From Monocercomonoides exilis (taxonomy: Eukaryota > Preaxostyla > Oxymonadida > Polymastigidae): DNA of 64,000 nt. Shown in pieces: positions 21,658-34,494 of this stretch. The position numbers were made by a program, and so were the translations under genes. The DNA lies in contig LSRY02000009.1 of NCBI GenBank assembly GCA_001643675.2, positions 1,063,501-1,127,500 on the forward strand, written 5' to 3'. Under the pieces are notes generated by a model. That model was not told the DNA's origin, made no database searches, and saw only the letters and a list, made by a program, of their open reading frames with translations. Numbering within the stretch: position 1 is the stretch's first letter; each line of letters opens with the position of its first letter.

Positions 21658-22557
21658 CTAAATAAAATCAACATCAGGGAATTTCACTTTCCCTCTTGAT
21701 CCAGAATAAAACTTGGTGATTGGACTCTTCCGTATTTCCGGATCATTTTCCCACCTATGCGCCATACACCAGCCATCCCAATCACAACCTATAGCCAGCT
21801 TGTAAAAACTCTCTTCCGAATTCATCAGGATAATATTTGGATTTCCTTTGTATTCTCTTTGTATCACCGTCTGAAAACATACATAAGGAGCAAAATAAGT
21901 TCCAAAGAATTCAGGCTCGGTTTTTGTTGCAAATTTGTGAACAACATGGCTTTTTATAATTATTCCGCTGTGAATGCGATCTTTCATGTAAGGTTCAATC
22001 CCCATTGACATCATTATCCTGAATTCTCTTAGTACTTTCCCTAAAAGCGGGCTTCCCTTTGGCGCCATAATAAACCCCAGTTCAATGTGATACATTGGAG
22101 GCCAATAGCTATTAAAGCCGAGCAGATCTGCTTTAGCCTTTGTCAAATTTCGATAGCAATCTTCCAAAAAAGTTTCGTTGTGAACATACGTCGTTGCATC
22201 CATCCACAGACCTCCGTATTGGTAAAGTAATTGAAGGCGATAAAAATCAGCTTTATTTGCTTTTGGAAGTGTCCTTAATTTGTGTGGAATTGTGCTTCTG
22301 TCCATATACAAATTGATTGTCGAATCTGTAACGAAAATCAGAGTAAAAGTCGGAACTTTTTCCTTCAAGTTGTGTAGAAGATAGCGTACTTCCTGATTCA
22401 TTTCTCCTTCCCAATAAAGCCATATAATCTTCGGCAGTTCATACGGTTTATCGTCTTTTAAAAATGTGGTCACCTCAAAAAAAGAGGCTCCTATCAGTAA
22501 TGCAATTGCAGAAAGTAATAAAGACATGCACATATGATGACTCATTTTGTCTTTCAA
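21658..22557 (-). CDS. Capsular-type glycosyltransferase (Caps_synth / GT32-like), type II membrane protein
   Basis: A 299-residue intronless frame. Residues about 9-27 (MCMSLLLSAIALLIGASFF) form one hydrophobic segment near the N-terminus with positive charges before it, as in type II Golgi glycosyltransferases. PKIIWLYWEG (about 42-51) is the usual first strand. The donor-binding region is K-A-D-F-Y-R-L-x-L-L-Y-x-Y-G-G-L-W-M-D-A at about 102-121, where the D-A-T replaces the DxD of related sugar transferases, as is usual in the capsular polysaccharide synthesis family. Full length for the family (about 270-320). Such enzymes move a sugar from a nucleotide donor onto a glycan, here presumably in the Golgi lumen. 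Stop TAG. No damage is visible, which makes it the cleanest gene in the window. Acceptor and donor are unknown. Confidence 0.85.
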   Translation of the reverse strand: MKDKMSHHMCMSLLLSAIALLIGASFFEVTTFLKDDKPYELPKIIWLYWEGEMNQEVRYLLHNLKEKVPTFTLIFVTDSTINLYMDRSTIPHKLRTLPKANKADFYRLQLLYQYGGLWMDATTYVHNETFLEDCYRNLTKAKADLLGFNSYWPPMYHIELGFIMAPKGSPLLGKVLREFRIMMSMGIEPYMKDRIHSGIIIKSHVVHKFATKTEPEFFGTYFAPYVCFQTVIQREYKGNPNIILMNSEESFYKLAIGCDWDGWCMAHRWENDPEIRKSPITKFYSGSRGKVKFPDVDFI

Positions 22558-23400
22558 TGATTCTTGTAATCAGACAAAATTAGTTCACACATTTGTAAAT
22601 AAAATATCATTTACAAATGCACATATAATTTTCACAGAATAAAATGAACAAAAAAATTTGCACACTTCAAAAGCAGCTTCAGCTGAAAAATTCGAGAATG
22701 ATCATACATGATCTCTTGTATAAGTCGTGACATTGTTGCGTTTGAAGAATAATGAATCATTGTTATTGTGATATAATAAAGTTAAAAAAATATAAAATAA
22801 AAATTCAACAATTCCAAACAAACAGAAAGAAACACAAAACAATAAGTTGAAATAATCCATAAAATGGCATTGCCAACGTTGTGCTCAAATCTTTTTCACA
22901 GAAGCATAAATCTGTATTTCTTTCAAACTTTAAAAGAGCTTGAAGATTCGAGAAAATATCTTTGCAATTGCAAATCTTATCACACATAACAAACCAATTA
23001 TTTACAAAATATTTCTCCAATTGGATAATTTTGAGCAAAATTCATTACCATGTACTCAAAGGAAAGTCATTGACATAATCAAAGCCCAAACACGAAATTC
23101 GTCTTTTCCCCAACATATTTATCTTTGTTGTCCAAATGCAATAATTGGATTTCAGACAGATCAAATTGGACTTTAGCAAAAAGAAGTCATTGTCATCAGC
23201 AATTTCGTTAGCCTTCACATTCCAAAAATTTTCACTGGAAGTTACTGAGATTGAAATTATTCTGCTGATTCCTCCGATTCAACAAGAATTCCCAATTTAT
23301 TGAAATTATATTTCGTCTTCTTCGCCTTCTTCAAACAAGAAATGAATTTCTTATTTCACTTTCCTGAATTAAACAAGATTCGTCTGATTGCATTTGTTGG
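22558..23400. other. Non-coding AT-rich gap
   Basis: Upstream region of the glycosyltransferase. No supported gene. Confidence 0.5.
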
Positions 23401-23516
23401 TACCATTGGTGCTTAACCCGCACCCAGCAAATATCTTGAAAATCGAGATATTTATTTTTGCTTATCACAGTTGTTCATTGATAGTGAATTTTATTGAAAC
23501 TTGTTCAAAAAAATAT
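23401..23516 (+). repeat. 116-bp repeat unit, perfect inverse of 55178-55293
   Basis: Begins taccattggtgcttaacccg and ends ttgttcaaaaaaatat. Read against the reverse complement of 55178-55293, I see no difference over 116 bases, although the copies are about 32 kb apart and the flanks are unrelated. Confidence 0.9.
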
Positions 23517-25054
23517 AATAATTTTTTTTATAAAAAGACTTTCAAAAAATCGGATTTATAATTTTTTTATTTAGTAAAGAACTTTATCGATATTTACTGA
23601 AAAAGAAAAAAAGAAGAGTTAAAAAAATATTCGCGTGCTTGTTTGTTAATGTGTTTACAAATATCTTTATTAGTTTTTTGGATTTGAAGTATTAAACAAC
23701 AAATTTCCCTTTTTATTAAATTGATTGAGCCCATTAAGATATGAAAAACGAATCGAAAGTTTAGCAGCTGCTTTGAAATAGGTTTGTGAAAGTTATATCA
23801 AATGTTTTTCGATGAAAATAAACTTTTGTTTTCAAAGAAACCAGAAAAAATTGTTGTTTTCGATATAATTGATATCTTAGATTGATATATGTTTTATTTT
23901 GATGTGATTGATGAAAAAAATGATGTTTATTTTATTTTATAACTTTTTATAATAGAGTTAATTGTTTTCATAATATTCAAATTATTTTTATTTTAATTCA
24001 CTTTATTGTTTTTATGTTTTGAAAATCAAATTACAAGCTGCTTTTTTTCACTGATCAGGAATCATATTGCAGATTCACTATTTTCATCAATATATCGCAT
24101 TATCTTTGACCTATAAAAAGCATTTATCAAGTGGATAATTTCATATTGCATGTATTGTCCAAAATAAAAATTTCCTTAAAAATTAGTGATCATGCAAATG
24201 AATGTAACTGCGTTGTTCCAAATGAAGATTTTTCATTTGCATATTGAAATTATCTTTATTAAACATGTTTTCATTTTTCAGTTCATATAGTTTTCTTCTC
24301 ATATCACTTGTATTTTTGAGCTCTTTTCAACTTCTTTTTTTGTTAAATTTCGCTTCTTTTGAGCAAAGATTGACCAATCATATCATTCAAATTTCTTGAA
24401 ACAATTTAATATTGATCATTCTTAAATAATAATTTGTGAAAAACGAAATATGCCAAAGATAAAAATATTTTTAATCTATTTGTGAGAAGATTTTCTTTTG
24501 GAACAATTCAAAAAACTAATTTGGAAAATGTTAACATTTGTCATAATTTTTTTGAAAAGTGACATCAGATCAAAAATCTGACCCATGGAAGTTAATTTAT
24601 AAACACTCCGTTTCCATAATTCAAATGAAAAAAGGTGACTTTTTCCATAGTGTTTGTTGGTACATTGCAAACGTCTTTGTTAGAAAAAACAATTTGAAAC
24701 AAAAAATTATATATCCAATTATTTGATCAAAATTAATATTTTTGTTATTCAATGAAAAAGGGTTTTTCTTGATTATACTGTTTAGCAATTGTTGATTCAT
24801 GAAATTTTCATAGTACGTATCGATTATTTTTTGAGAATATTTAAACGATAATAAGAATTTTTGTATTGTTTAAAATGGGAATTTTTCATTGCTCATAATG
24901 AACATCAATGTTTCATAGAAGCTAATATAATTTATTCAAGTCCAAATAGACAAAGTTATTAACAAAATTGATGGTTTGTGATTTGTTTGTTCTTTTATGT
25001 TAATAAAATTTTGGATTTATTTAAATTAACTGTTTTGTTGCAATATTCCCAATA
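23517..25054. other. Non-coding AT-rich gap
   Basis: Very AT-rich, no supported gene. Confidence 0.55.
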
Positions 25055-26866
25055 ATGCAAATGAAGCCTTTATTCAGCGCTGCCCTGTTATCTTTGCAAC
25101 GTCTGCAAATGTCAGGATTGGGCGTCTCGACTTCCTCTTCGACCCATCTTTTTCGCACACGGGCCAGTGCTGTTGTGTGCCACACCGATGGCCACATTTT
25201 TCTCTTCTTTGTTCATTTTGCTTCCCTTACCGTTTTGTCAACCACGGAGCAAGCTGAACATCCAGCATTCCTCAACTACTCTTTGCTAGCCATCGAGAAT
25301 GGTCACTTGATTGAAGATAACAGCTACGTCAAACGCCTCGCGTTCGCTCTCCCGCGTTTCCTTCTCTCCGCTGTTGACCGCATCTCCTTCGCAGAAATAA
25401 ACTTTCAGCGCCTCCAGATGTCAGTTAGCGTCTTCGAGTTTCGCAGGTTCGGGAGCTCCATGGAGCACAGCGTAGGAATAGAGCGTCTGGTGTTTTCGCA
25501 GGGAGGAATCCTCTGCCTCCCCTTCACAGCCGAAGAATATTTTGCCTTTTCCGGTTCATCTTTCCCAACTGAACAAACATAGGTGCCAGCGCATCCTTCG
25601 GCTCGTCTGTACTTTTTGTGTCTTCTCCATCTGAGTATATTTCCCCGAACAATTGCAACTACATGCAACGTGATCCATCCTCTGTCAGCGAATCAAAAGA
25701 ACAGACACTCCAAGGAAGTTATGTGAGTGTAAGGAATGCGCCCTAACTCTCGCTTATCGTGTGATTTATTGAGAGAGCTCACATAGAATGCTCTACAATA
25801 CAAACGGAGACAGCTGAGACAGCATCTCCTCTTTCATTTGTACAACACAATAGCAGCTATCAGCGATCTCACCGTGGCAAACGCATCAGATGAGCGTTGT
25901 CTGTCTCTGGAGGTGCTGTCCGCATCGACGATGCAAAGTTTGTGGGCAACAGCCCCTCTATGTGTAGCAACGTTTCTGTCAGCAGCTATCTGTCTGCCCG
26001 CAGGAACATCGCCTGCTCCGATGGGGGGTCGCTGATCGAAGAGAGTTTGAAAGAGGAAGACAATGCGAAAGACAACACCTCCCTGTGGATGCTGGACAGC
26101 AAATACACGCTTGCCTGCATCCCCCACCAGAGGCAGTCTCTCTTCTTTATCCCAACACTCCATTCCACCTAAGAGGTGAAAAATGAAACAAAGAGCGAGT
26201 TCACAATCACATTCAAGGGGGAGTTTTTTATCCTGCAATTTGTCATTCCGGCTGTAAACAACCATCGAAACAGAGGTTTTGCTGAATCTGTTGGAGTTCG
26301 ATGCGAAAGGGATTGTCTAGGAAAAAGAGTCCATTGAGATAATGCGAGAGAGCATTCTTCGAGAGGCGTTAGCGGAGGCAAAGGCGTATGCGTGTCTGCT
26401 CTTTAGAAATGCTGATGCTCCCTCGGCCATAGAGCCTTTCATTCTGAAGAACACAAGAGAGGTGAAAACAAATAGAGATGGGAAACTTGTACAAGGAGGA
26501 AAAGAAGGAAAATCTTATTGATTGTTAATTGTGATTGCTTGTTCGGTCTTCATAATGTTGCTATCTTTAATTGTTGTTCGATGGAGAAAGGCAAAGAATG
26601 AAGCAAAAAAATACAAGGAGATCGTTGATGATAACATCAAAAAGGATACGAATGCGTTTGAGATAGTGACGATGGAGCCTTCTTCAGAAGAGAAGTGGAG
26701 GAGAGCAGAGAGGGAGGGAGAAAAAAAGAATGAAAGAGGATAAAGAGAGAATATATGAGAAAGCTTGGGACATTCAGAATCATCAGAGTATTTTTTGGCT
26801 GAAAGTTGTTCGACTGAATACATCCTGGGGATAGATTTATACAAGATTCCAAAATGTTAAGTGGAA
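25055..26866 (+). pseudogene. Decayed C-terminal part of a membrane-anchored beta-helix surface protein
   Basis: Several frames on the plus strand carry recognisable pieces in order: SVSGGAVRIDDAKFVGNSPS near 25900, ARRNIACSDGGSLIEESL and DNTSLWML near 26000-26090, EVKNETKSEFTITFKG near 26175-26220, KLVQGGKEGKSY near 26490, then a transmembrane helix (LLIVIACSVFIMLLSLIVV, 26522-26580), the cytoplasmic RWRKAKNEAKKYKEIVDDNI and EKWRRAEREGEKKNE, and finally LGHSESSEYFLAESCSTEYI near 26765-26825. This is the conserved end of a large oxymonad surface family. Damage is clear: a TAA before EVKNE at 26170-26172, a TGA at the residue just before the membrane helix (26519-26521), and a frame change between the 26743 stop and the LGHSES block. 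Confidence 0.7.
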
Positions 26867-28540
26867 AAACAGAAATAAGAAAAAGAAGAAGAAGAAGAAT
26901 TAACTCTGAGCGAAGTTTTCAGAAGAGTAGCTTCAAACCGTTGGTATGAACATGAGTCATCAAAAGACGAGAAGGAAAGAAAAGATATTTTGAAGATTCA
27001 ATTTGGTTGAATTGTTCATTTATGGAAAGCACTCTGTATCACGCGGACAACTATTATAGTTATCGTCACCAGATAATTCAGTCAGATCCAATTCCCACGA
27101 TCGCAAATCAGTCTCAAAAACCTCAAATGCATCGATTCCATCCAGAATCTGCCATTTTCTTTTCCCTTCATCTGCTCTCTCTCTCTCTCTTCTCCATCAA
27201 CTCTTTCAGTTCTTCTTTTACATTATCAATGTCAAACAAAGAAAACGACATCCTTCCAACAACTTTATCTTTTTCGGAGCGTGCAACATTCAAACTGGAA
27301 AAGATGAGAATGAAGAAGCAGAGGCAAAAATGAATGCAGAAGATAAAATTTAACAGAAAATCAAGCATAATCCAAGCACAAAGACATAATAATAAGATGT
27401 CACACACCATATAGAAATGACAGAAGTTAGTGAAGAGAAAATAATCCTCGAATTTCTCTGCAACCAGCTCGCATTCAGTCTTTATTCGGAGCATTTTTAT
27501 GTGCATCTTCCAATCTGAAGCATAAAGTCGAAGCAATCGAGAAGCAGAAAGCAATGGAGTGAGTGATGTTGAAAAAGCTGCTCAGTATGCTTTTATATCT
27601 CATTCACTCCACATAGCAACCGCAAGCAATTCACTTTCAGGCACCGCATCGGGCTTGTCGTTCTCACTCCAACTACTGCTGGCTACCCTGCACTACTTGC
27701 TCCTCAATTATTTCAGAAGGAGACATGCGCACACTTTTCGAAAGGGGAACAATAAAAAGATGTGTGCGAAGTTGGCGAGGAGGATAGAGGCGATGACATG
27801 GATGGAGTGGAAAATGAAGGATGAAAAAATGATAACTAACTTGAGCATAGTCTCAAGCTTTAACAAAAGCTGGAAAAGCCCTCTTGCAAGCTGCAATGCA
27901 CACAACATCAGCTGTGTTCAGTGTAGACACTGAAGAAAATGTCATTCAATCTCACTTAACGTGATTTTGTTTACTCACTCTTCTGAAGTCATTGGAGATA
28001 AACCATCAAAACATCTTACATATAAAGAAGACCTCACAAAAAAAAATTGCAGAATAAAAATAAAAGAGAAGACGAATATATCGATAACCTTTCATAAGCT
28101 CACTCCACAGAGGGAACAACCTGAGGGAAAATATTCAAGACGATTATCAGACTCTCGTCAAACACGCTTTAAGCACATTGTCAGGCTTCTTATGCAAAAT
28201 CCGTTTTTTTGTCTATCCCTTCATCTGCGACGTTTGCTGCTTCTTCTTCAAGAGATTCTTCTTCTTCTATATTTCTCACATTTTATTTGAATTCTGTAAA
28301 AAGAAGACAACGTATTCAAAGATTAATAAAATGTTTGTTTCGCTCGACAAGTTCATTAAAAGAAAACGAAGGCAATAATAAACAAAAAATGGAAGATGAA
28401 ACAGGTTAATGGACAGAGCGGAAGCAAGTATCGAAGAAAAATAAAGTGCATTTCAAAAGAAAATAGAGATAATTTGAATTAAAGAGATAAAAGAAAATGA
28501 AAAAATAAAAAAAAGACTTATTTGATGATTATGATAATGC
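26867..28540. other. Mixed decayed DNA, no gene resolved
   Basis: Short coding-like pieces occur on both strands: on plus, LTLSEVFRRVASNRWYEHES followed by S-K-D-E-K-E-R near 26900-27005; on minus, NVARSEKDKVVGRMSFSLFD near 27290-27220 and LLRLYASDWKMHIKMLRIKT near 27540-27480, separated by an intron-like AT-rich segment ending tttccag. None forms a complete gene. The plus piece may be a distal part of the surface-protein tail just upstream. Confidence 0.35.
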
Positions 28541-31500
28541 CGATGAAAATATGGTCGGAGAAATCTGAGGATCGATCAAGCCAAATGCAGCCTCAAAGGA
28601 CAGCAACATGTTATTGATCGCCATCACCATCTCACTCGAAATCTGTTTGTGCTGTGTTGAAGAAGCAGATTAATATGAGAAATGACAAGATTTTGACTCC
28701 TCCTCCCTCCCTTTATTGTGCCATCTCCTTGTGAAACTGCATCACTTGCTGCCCATCCTCCAGTGGCAGCCCAAAGCGGATCGCCCTTTCCACATCGTTC
28801 TACACAACTGTTGCTCCACTAGCTCCACAACCAGCCGCACCATCCACAACAGCGCCCGCCGCCCTTCTTTCTTCCCCACCTCCGGCTGCACACTCTCCAC
28901 ACTCCACCTCAGCACAACCTTTTCCCTCATCTCAGCCGACACCAACGAAAGCGCCCGCATCTATTCGTCAGGAGTTTGCTTCCGCAGTGCAAAGTGACAG
29001 CTCACAGTCTTTACAACCGCAACGTTCTCAGGCTATGATAGAGGCTCTCGTCGGTACGCAGCATCGCACACGTCCGGCTGCCGCTGGTACAGCTTCATAA
29101 AGTCGTTGTCCTCATATGCCCACAGTACCAACACTTAATATGGCAGACAGCACCAAAACAGCCAACACGCGTCTTCGAAGATCCTCAGGGACAGCGCTAA
29201 TAGCGTCTGTGGATTGCACATGCAGAAGAGACTCCACTTCATCGTTCGCATTGCCTCAACAAGCCACACCAATTGACGATGATGTTGCTGAAGATGATGA
29301 AATCAGTGGATCTTCACTGCATATCGCATCTGACTGCGCATTCATCGCCTCTTTCAACCTCGCAGCTTCTTCCTCAGATGTTCAGCTGCAATCCAAGAAA
29401 CACATACGCTTCTGCCTCCCCCTTGTCCGACTTAATCTCTTCCAACTCCCCAAGAAACAACTTTATCTTCTTCCCAAATTCCCCTTCAAGCACAATGTTG
29501 ACACACATCCGACACATCCGTAACGACAAAGTCAAGAAGTCCTCTTTCTCTTTCATTGGCTACTGCTGCTGCTCACCTTCAAACAGCACCGTGTTGCAGT
29601 ACAGGAAGTCATACAGCTCGCATCCAGGAAACTCCTCCGGCACATTCTTCCAAACAGCCGCATCTTCGCAAAGTCCTTCCGGAACAGCTCCACTTCGCAC
29701 ACCATCGCCCACCGCGCCGCCTCGCTCTTCTTCTGCGCCGCGTGCTTCTCCCCCAGCCGCATCCACAAAAAATCCCCAAAACAACTGACTTGGAAGTACC
29801 CCATCTTCCTACCCAACGCTGCCATCGCTCAAATCTGCTAATATCTTCTCCGCATATTCCCTGGATCATTGACAGCGTCCACGCCAGCTTCTATCGCAGT
29901 CCTGTCTTTAGCTACTACTGACTCAGCTGAATCGGAATAGACGACTTATATATGTGCGACATCCGAAGTACATAAACCATTTCGTACGCCACTTGCCCCA
30001 GCACACTTGACACCGTGCTCATCAGCCGCTTCATCTCTGTCTTCCCCTTTTGCAAAGGCTCCCCGCCTGCCACAGACAACCCTGCCCCAGATCCACCAAA
30101 AAGCGCAGCAGATCGCTCCGACTCTTCTCGGTCTCTGTTGTCTGTCGTCTGCTCAAGAAGCATGTACAGCCGCTGCACAATTATCGCCTTCCCCACTCCT
30201 TTTTCTTCACAATTTGGAACAACAGCTAGCATCCAGTCCTTTCACTCTTTCGTTAGATCTTCACACTGCGATAGAGGAAACCCATACGGCGCACTCTCAT
30301 CTGTTTCTTCTCCCTTTTCACCTTCCTCAGCTTCATCGTATTTTCCGACTCAACTTTTGTTCTTCCTCCTCCTCGCAACATCATTGTTCTTCTCATCTTT
30401 CTCCACTGCCCCGCATTTATTGCCACCTCCAAAGTCCCCAAGCCCAAACTGCTCCTCCAGATCATTCACCTCCCCAACCAGGCGCGGCACTGTCTCTTCA
30501 TACGACTCCTCATTTTCTTCTAATCCTGCTTCTTTTGCGCAAGCGCTGTGTGCTGCTTCTCAATCACCTCCTTGAACAGCGCCTTCTGCTCGCTTAACGT
30601 CTGCTACTGCACTTTCGACAGCGCAATCAGCATCTTCGTTTCCTTCTCCATCTTGTTCATCTTCTGCTGCACAGTTGCATCTGCTCTTCCACCACCTCCT
30701 CCACCAAAGCTGTTTGTTTTTCTCGCAACACTCACCCCGCTCCCCACTTTTGCAACAATCCCCTTCCCATTCAGATCTGGTCCAAGCATCACAACACTTC
30801 CATTTTTGTTGATCTCTGTTAACTTCTCCTTTCACTTTTCATGCAGCCCCAACGGCAGAATCAACAAAGCCAAAGATGGAACCACCCGCCACACGCACAA
30901 ATTAATGAAGAAGATGTATCAATTGTAACCCCCGACCAGCCAGTTTTCACTTGACATCCATACTCACCACTCCTCCTTGCTGAGCCCAGCACTTCTTCTC
31001 CTTCACCTGCTTCACCTCTGCGTTGTGCTTCTCGCTCAGCTGCAGAATCTTCCTCTGATTCATCCAGATGATCTTGCCCTTCTCCTGCAGCTGCTCTACC
31101 AGCCCGCTCACCCGCTTCGCATCCTTTTCCTTTTCCAACTTCTTCTTCTTTTCTTTCTTCCAGCAAATTCAGCACAATCGCTGCTGGAGGCAGGACTACA
31201 TCCTCCATTCTCATTCCTACCATCCACGACCCTTTTTCCACAATTTCCACAACTTCGTGCCCTGCAACCCCTCGCACCATCACTTCATCGTCCAGCTTCA
31301 CCACCACATGCCTCGACTGCTGCGATCGCGATACCAGCCGCGCTATTGCCGACTGTAGCAGCGACAGATCAATCAGATCGTTGATCGAAGGGAGTGCATT
31401 CATGCAACCTTCACAAAATTCTGCTTTCTCCCTAACTTCATGTCCACCTACGCTGCAAGCTACGGAAGCTGCCCCACCAGCTGAACCGAAAGCATCGCCA

Positions 31501-31790
31501 AAAGCACCACGTCGTGCGCACACACAACACCCCCATTCAGCAGAGCCAGCTGCGTCACACCACAATATATCCCCGCAGCGTGTGCAGCGCACACGGCAAC
31601 GACTTCTTTTGATTTGCACACACCTCACATTCTTCTAATTCAACAATCCGCAGCCGACTTTCGATGTTATCCATCGTTGTTGTTGAAGTGATAAATGACG
31701 CCTCCACCATTGAGTCATCCGAAGGGTCAATCGTAGGCGCTGATGATGAAGATGAAGATGAAGATGACTTTTCATCTTCTGTCATTTTCT
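28540..31790 (-). pseudogene. Decayed paralogue B of an unknown large gene (partner at 18.1-19.1 kb)
   Basis: A GC-richer region whose minus strand carries a chain of coding-like blocks in shifting frames. From 31785: M-T-E-D-E-K plus poly-Ser, IESRLRIVELEECEVC, INDLIDLSLLQSAIARLVSR (shared with 18.6 kb), DDEVMVRGVAGHEVVEIV, a coiled coil GLVEQLQEKGKIIWMNQRKI, then NGSVVMLGPDLNGKGIVAKV near 30780, KMEKETKMLIALSKVQ, EVIEKQHTALAQKK, a block at 30232-29915, and KMGYFQVSCFGDFLWMRLGE near 29800. Stops and frame shifts separate most blocks without credible splice sites, for example two stops within the stretch matching the partner locus. A heavily spliced live gene cannot be fully excluded. Function unknown. 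Confidence 0.55.
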
Positions 31791-31944
31791 TCTTTGTGCT
31801 TTTTCACCTCCGAAACGGCGAATATAACCTTCATGCTGTCCAAGTTGAAGATGGAGAAGAAGACAAAAGCACGGAGAGAAAAGACGACTGCTGCGCTGCA
31901 CCAGTCACAAGAAGTTTAATGAGACATCTCGCACCACGTTAGCA

Positions 31945-32640
31945 GGCAGCTTCACTGGTGATATAAATACAACATTCACATTCTTATCAGAATGGTCGAC
32001 CGGCAAAGAAAATCTGCTTTTTTCGTGTTATTTGAAAAGAATAAAGCGGAATACGTCTCAACGACGTATGGAGACGAAATGAAAAAGAGAAGAAAACAAG
32101 TTGTTTGATTCAAACTTTTTGAATCTTTATATGAGAATGGATTGCATTTTTGAGTTTGTAATAAATAAAGATTTATTTTGAAAAAAGTATATCATTCTGC
32201 ATTTCAAAATGATAACATTTATTATTGCTCAATGTTGACATCTTTTCGAATAGCTTTCGATTGTTTCGAATGTAGATTTGATGTATTTTTCATGTTTGAA
32301 ATTTTCTAATAAAAAATTCTATTATTCAAGCAAATAAAACTTTTTTTGTCTTTAACAAAGGAAAATAACAAAAAACCAAGTTAATATCCAAAAATTCAGA
32401 ATGAATATTCGAACAGATGAAATGAAAATGAGGAAATAATAACATATATATCATCTGATTCAAACAGCTGGAAAGCATTCGTTGACAAAAGTGTATTATG
32501 AAATAAAGAAAAAATTTATATTATTTCAACTAATTTGTATCCTGTTTTTCTTTGTAAAGCGAAATAAATAACTATAAATAACATTTACCAAACTTAAATG
32601 GGAACGGAATGATCAAAATATATTGATCATTTTTGATCTT
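31945..32640. other. Non-coding AT-rich gap
   Basis: No gene seen. Confidence 0.5.
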
Positions 32641-32689
32641 TTGTGGGACAAAATAAAAGTCGTGGAACTTTTCAAAAAAATTTAGACAT

Positions 32690-32770
32690 TTTTTATGCAA
32701 TATCGATGAATGTTGTAAACCTCTGCGTCACCCAAAAAAGAAAAATCATTCGTCAGTCACTTCGTCACTC

Positions 32771-32804
<34 letters not shown>

Positions 32805-32820
32805 TTTTTTAATTTTAAAA
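32690..32820. repeat. CGTCAC-rich segment with 29-bp poly(T)
   Basis: cgtcaccc, cgtcagtcac and cgtcactcag follow one another at 32726-32772, then poly(T) at 32773-32801. Similar motifs occur at 20.5-21.0 kb and 35.6-35.9 kb. Confidence 0.6.
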
Positions 32821-33440
32821 TTTTAAAAAAAAATTATTAGATTATATTTTCTGTTATTGTGTATTGATTATGATAATGTTACAAAAAAGAAAAAATTTAT
32901 ATCGAAACCCATACTTTATTTATCAAAATTTATTGTTTGACTTTTGAAAATAGAAAACATTAAATTATGTTGAATTTTAAAAGCACTTATAAGGAATGTT
33001 ATTTGCCAATGAAATAAATTTGAAAAATATATTTAAACATCCAGGGTTCCAACGGGAACAGAAACAATTTAAAAAGTTCAATTTAGTGGAAAAAACGTGA
33101 TAGCATTATTCATTATCTTTGAAAACCGATGTTGAAATTAACAAAAGTTTGATCAAGATATTGCAATCTCTTTATCTATCCTTTTAATAGCATTTTATCG
33201 TTTTGCTTTTGTTATTAAATATCTTTTATTTTTTGCTTTCAAACATATCCTCAATGCATTGTTCTTGACTTTTTTCAACTTTTTCTTCTTTCTATTTCAT
33301 CACCTTTTTTCTTCAGCAGTAAACAGAAAACAATAATTGTGAGAATTGCTTTCCCTTTTTTATGATTATCATTTGTCTTTTTTTTTAGTTCTTTGCCTCT
33401 CAGTTCTTTGACTGCTATTATTTTTCATTCATCATTCTTT
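32821..33440. other. Non-coding AT-rich gap
   Basis: No gene seen. Confidence 0.5.
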
Positions 33441-33449
33441 TATCTTTCA

Positions 33450-33700
33450 GAACGAAATTCATTCATGCTGTAGAAGCACATCCTCAGCCTCCTCCCCATT
33501 AAATAATGCATCTTCAAAAGCAAGCCACTCTTTTATCCTGGGCGATGGCATTGTTTGAAAAAGTTAGCACTCAGCACCTTCGTGAAGAGCGTCTTTGATG
33601 CAGCCATGGTCTTTTCTACAGTAGCAACATTCGCAGCAGAGTGCAAACAGCGAGGCAGCCACTGAAGATCGTTGCACTTCGGTCATCGCATCACACACAC
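33450..33700 (-). pseudogene. Short decayed coding fragment
   Basis: A GC-richer island in AT-rich DNA. The minus strand reads TEVQRSSVAASLFALCC, then in another frame KTMAASKTLFTKVLSANFFK, then RIKEWLAFEDALFNGEEAED. The frame changes without splice sites, so it looks like a broken gene piece. Family not recognised. Confidence 0.35.
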
Positions 33701-34490
33701 ATAAATGAATGGCTTCGCTTTCTTCTTCCAACGCAAATTCAGAATCTTCTTCTTCTTTCTGCGCTCTTCATTCCCTTAGATATTCATTAGAAAAAGCAAA
33801 AGAAATTCAATTGATATTTCAATATCTTCTTTTCCTTATTCCTCCCCCCACTTTTCTTTTTCTTTGTAATTGTTGTTATAATTGTTTTCTTTTTTCAATA
33901 AATCGAATCGGGGACAATTTCAGTTTGATAATCCTCGAAATTTGATGATTAAATTTGCACATTTTCCTTTCATCGTTTGCTTTGTCTTATGATATATATC
34001 GTTATGTTATTTGCTTCATTTTTCTTTTTATAATAAAATGACGTAAGGTTGACCACAATTTCAAATCAATTAATTGTTTTAAAAGTTATAAATAAAAAGT
34101 TGGATAAAAAATATTCAGAGTAATATGGAACATTTGCTTTTTTTGCGAAATATTGAATATGACAGAATCTTTCTATTTTCCCAAAGACATTATTCTAATA
34201 ATCTCATGAATGTTTGAATAAATTTCAATATTTACAAAAAAACATAAATAAAATGAAATTTTCAAATTATATAAAAAATTTTCTTTTTTTATATTAAACG
34301 CGATAGGGTTTAATGCATTTGCTTCTTCGATGAACACTGAAGCTTCCTTTTCTTTTGCCTCTAATCTGTTGCATAATCACTTTTGATAATTATATATGAG
34401 AAGATAGATATTTATTCGCATGTCAATGATAAACCTGAAATGAAAATGAAAAGAACAAAAAGTTAAATTTTTTATTAAAGATGCAACAAG
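33701..34490. other. Non-coding AT-rich gap
   Basis: No supported gene. Confidence 0.5.
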
Positions 34491-34494
34491 CTGT

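Noticed and set aside
21658-22557. An alternative genetic code with TAA/TAG read as Gln, as known in one oxymonad (Streblomastix)
   Set aside because: The glycosyltransferase ends at TAG and the epimerase fusion and Merlin transposase end at TAA at sensible family lengths, so the standard code explains the genes seen.
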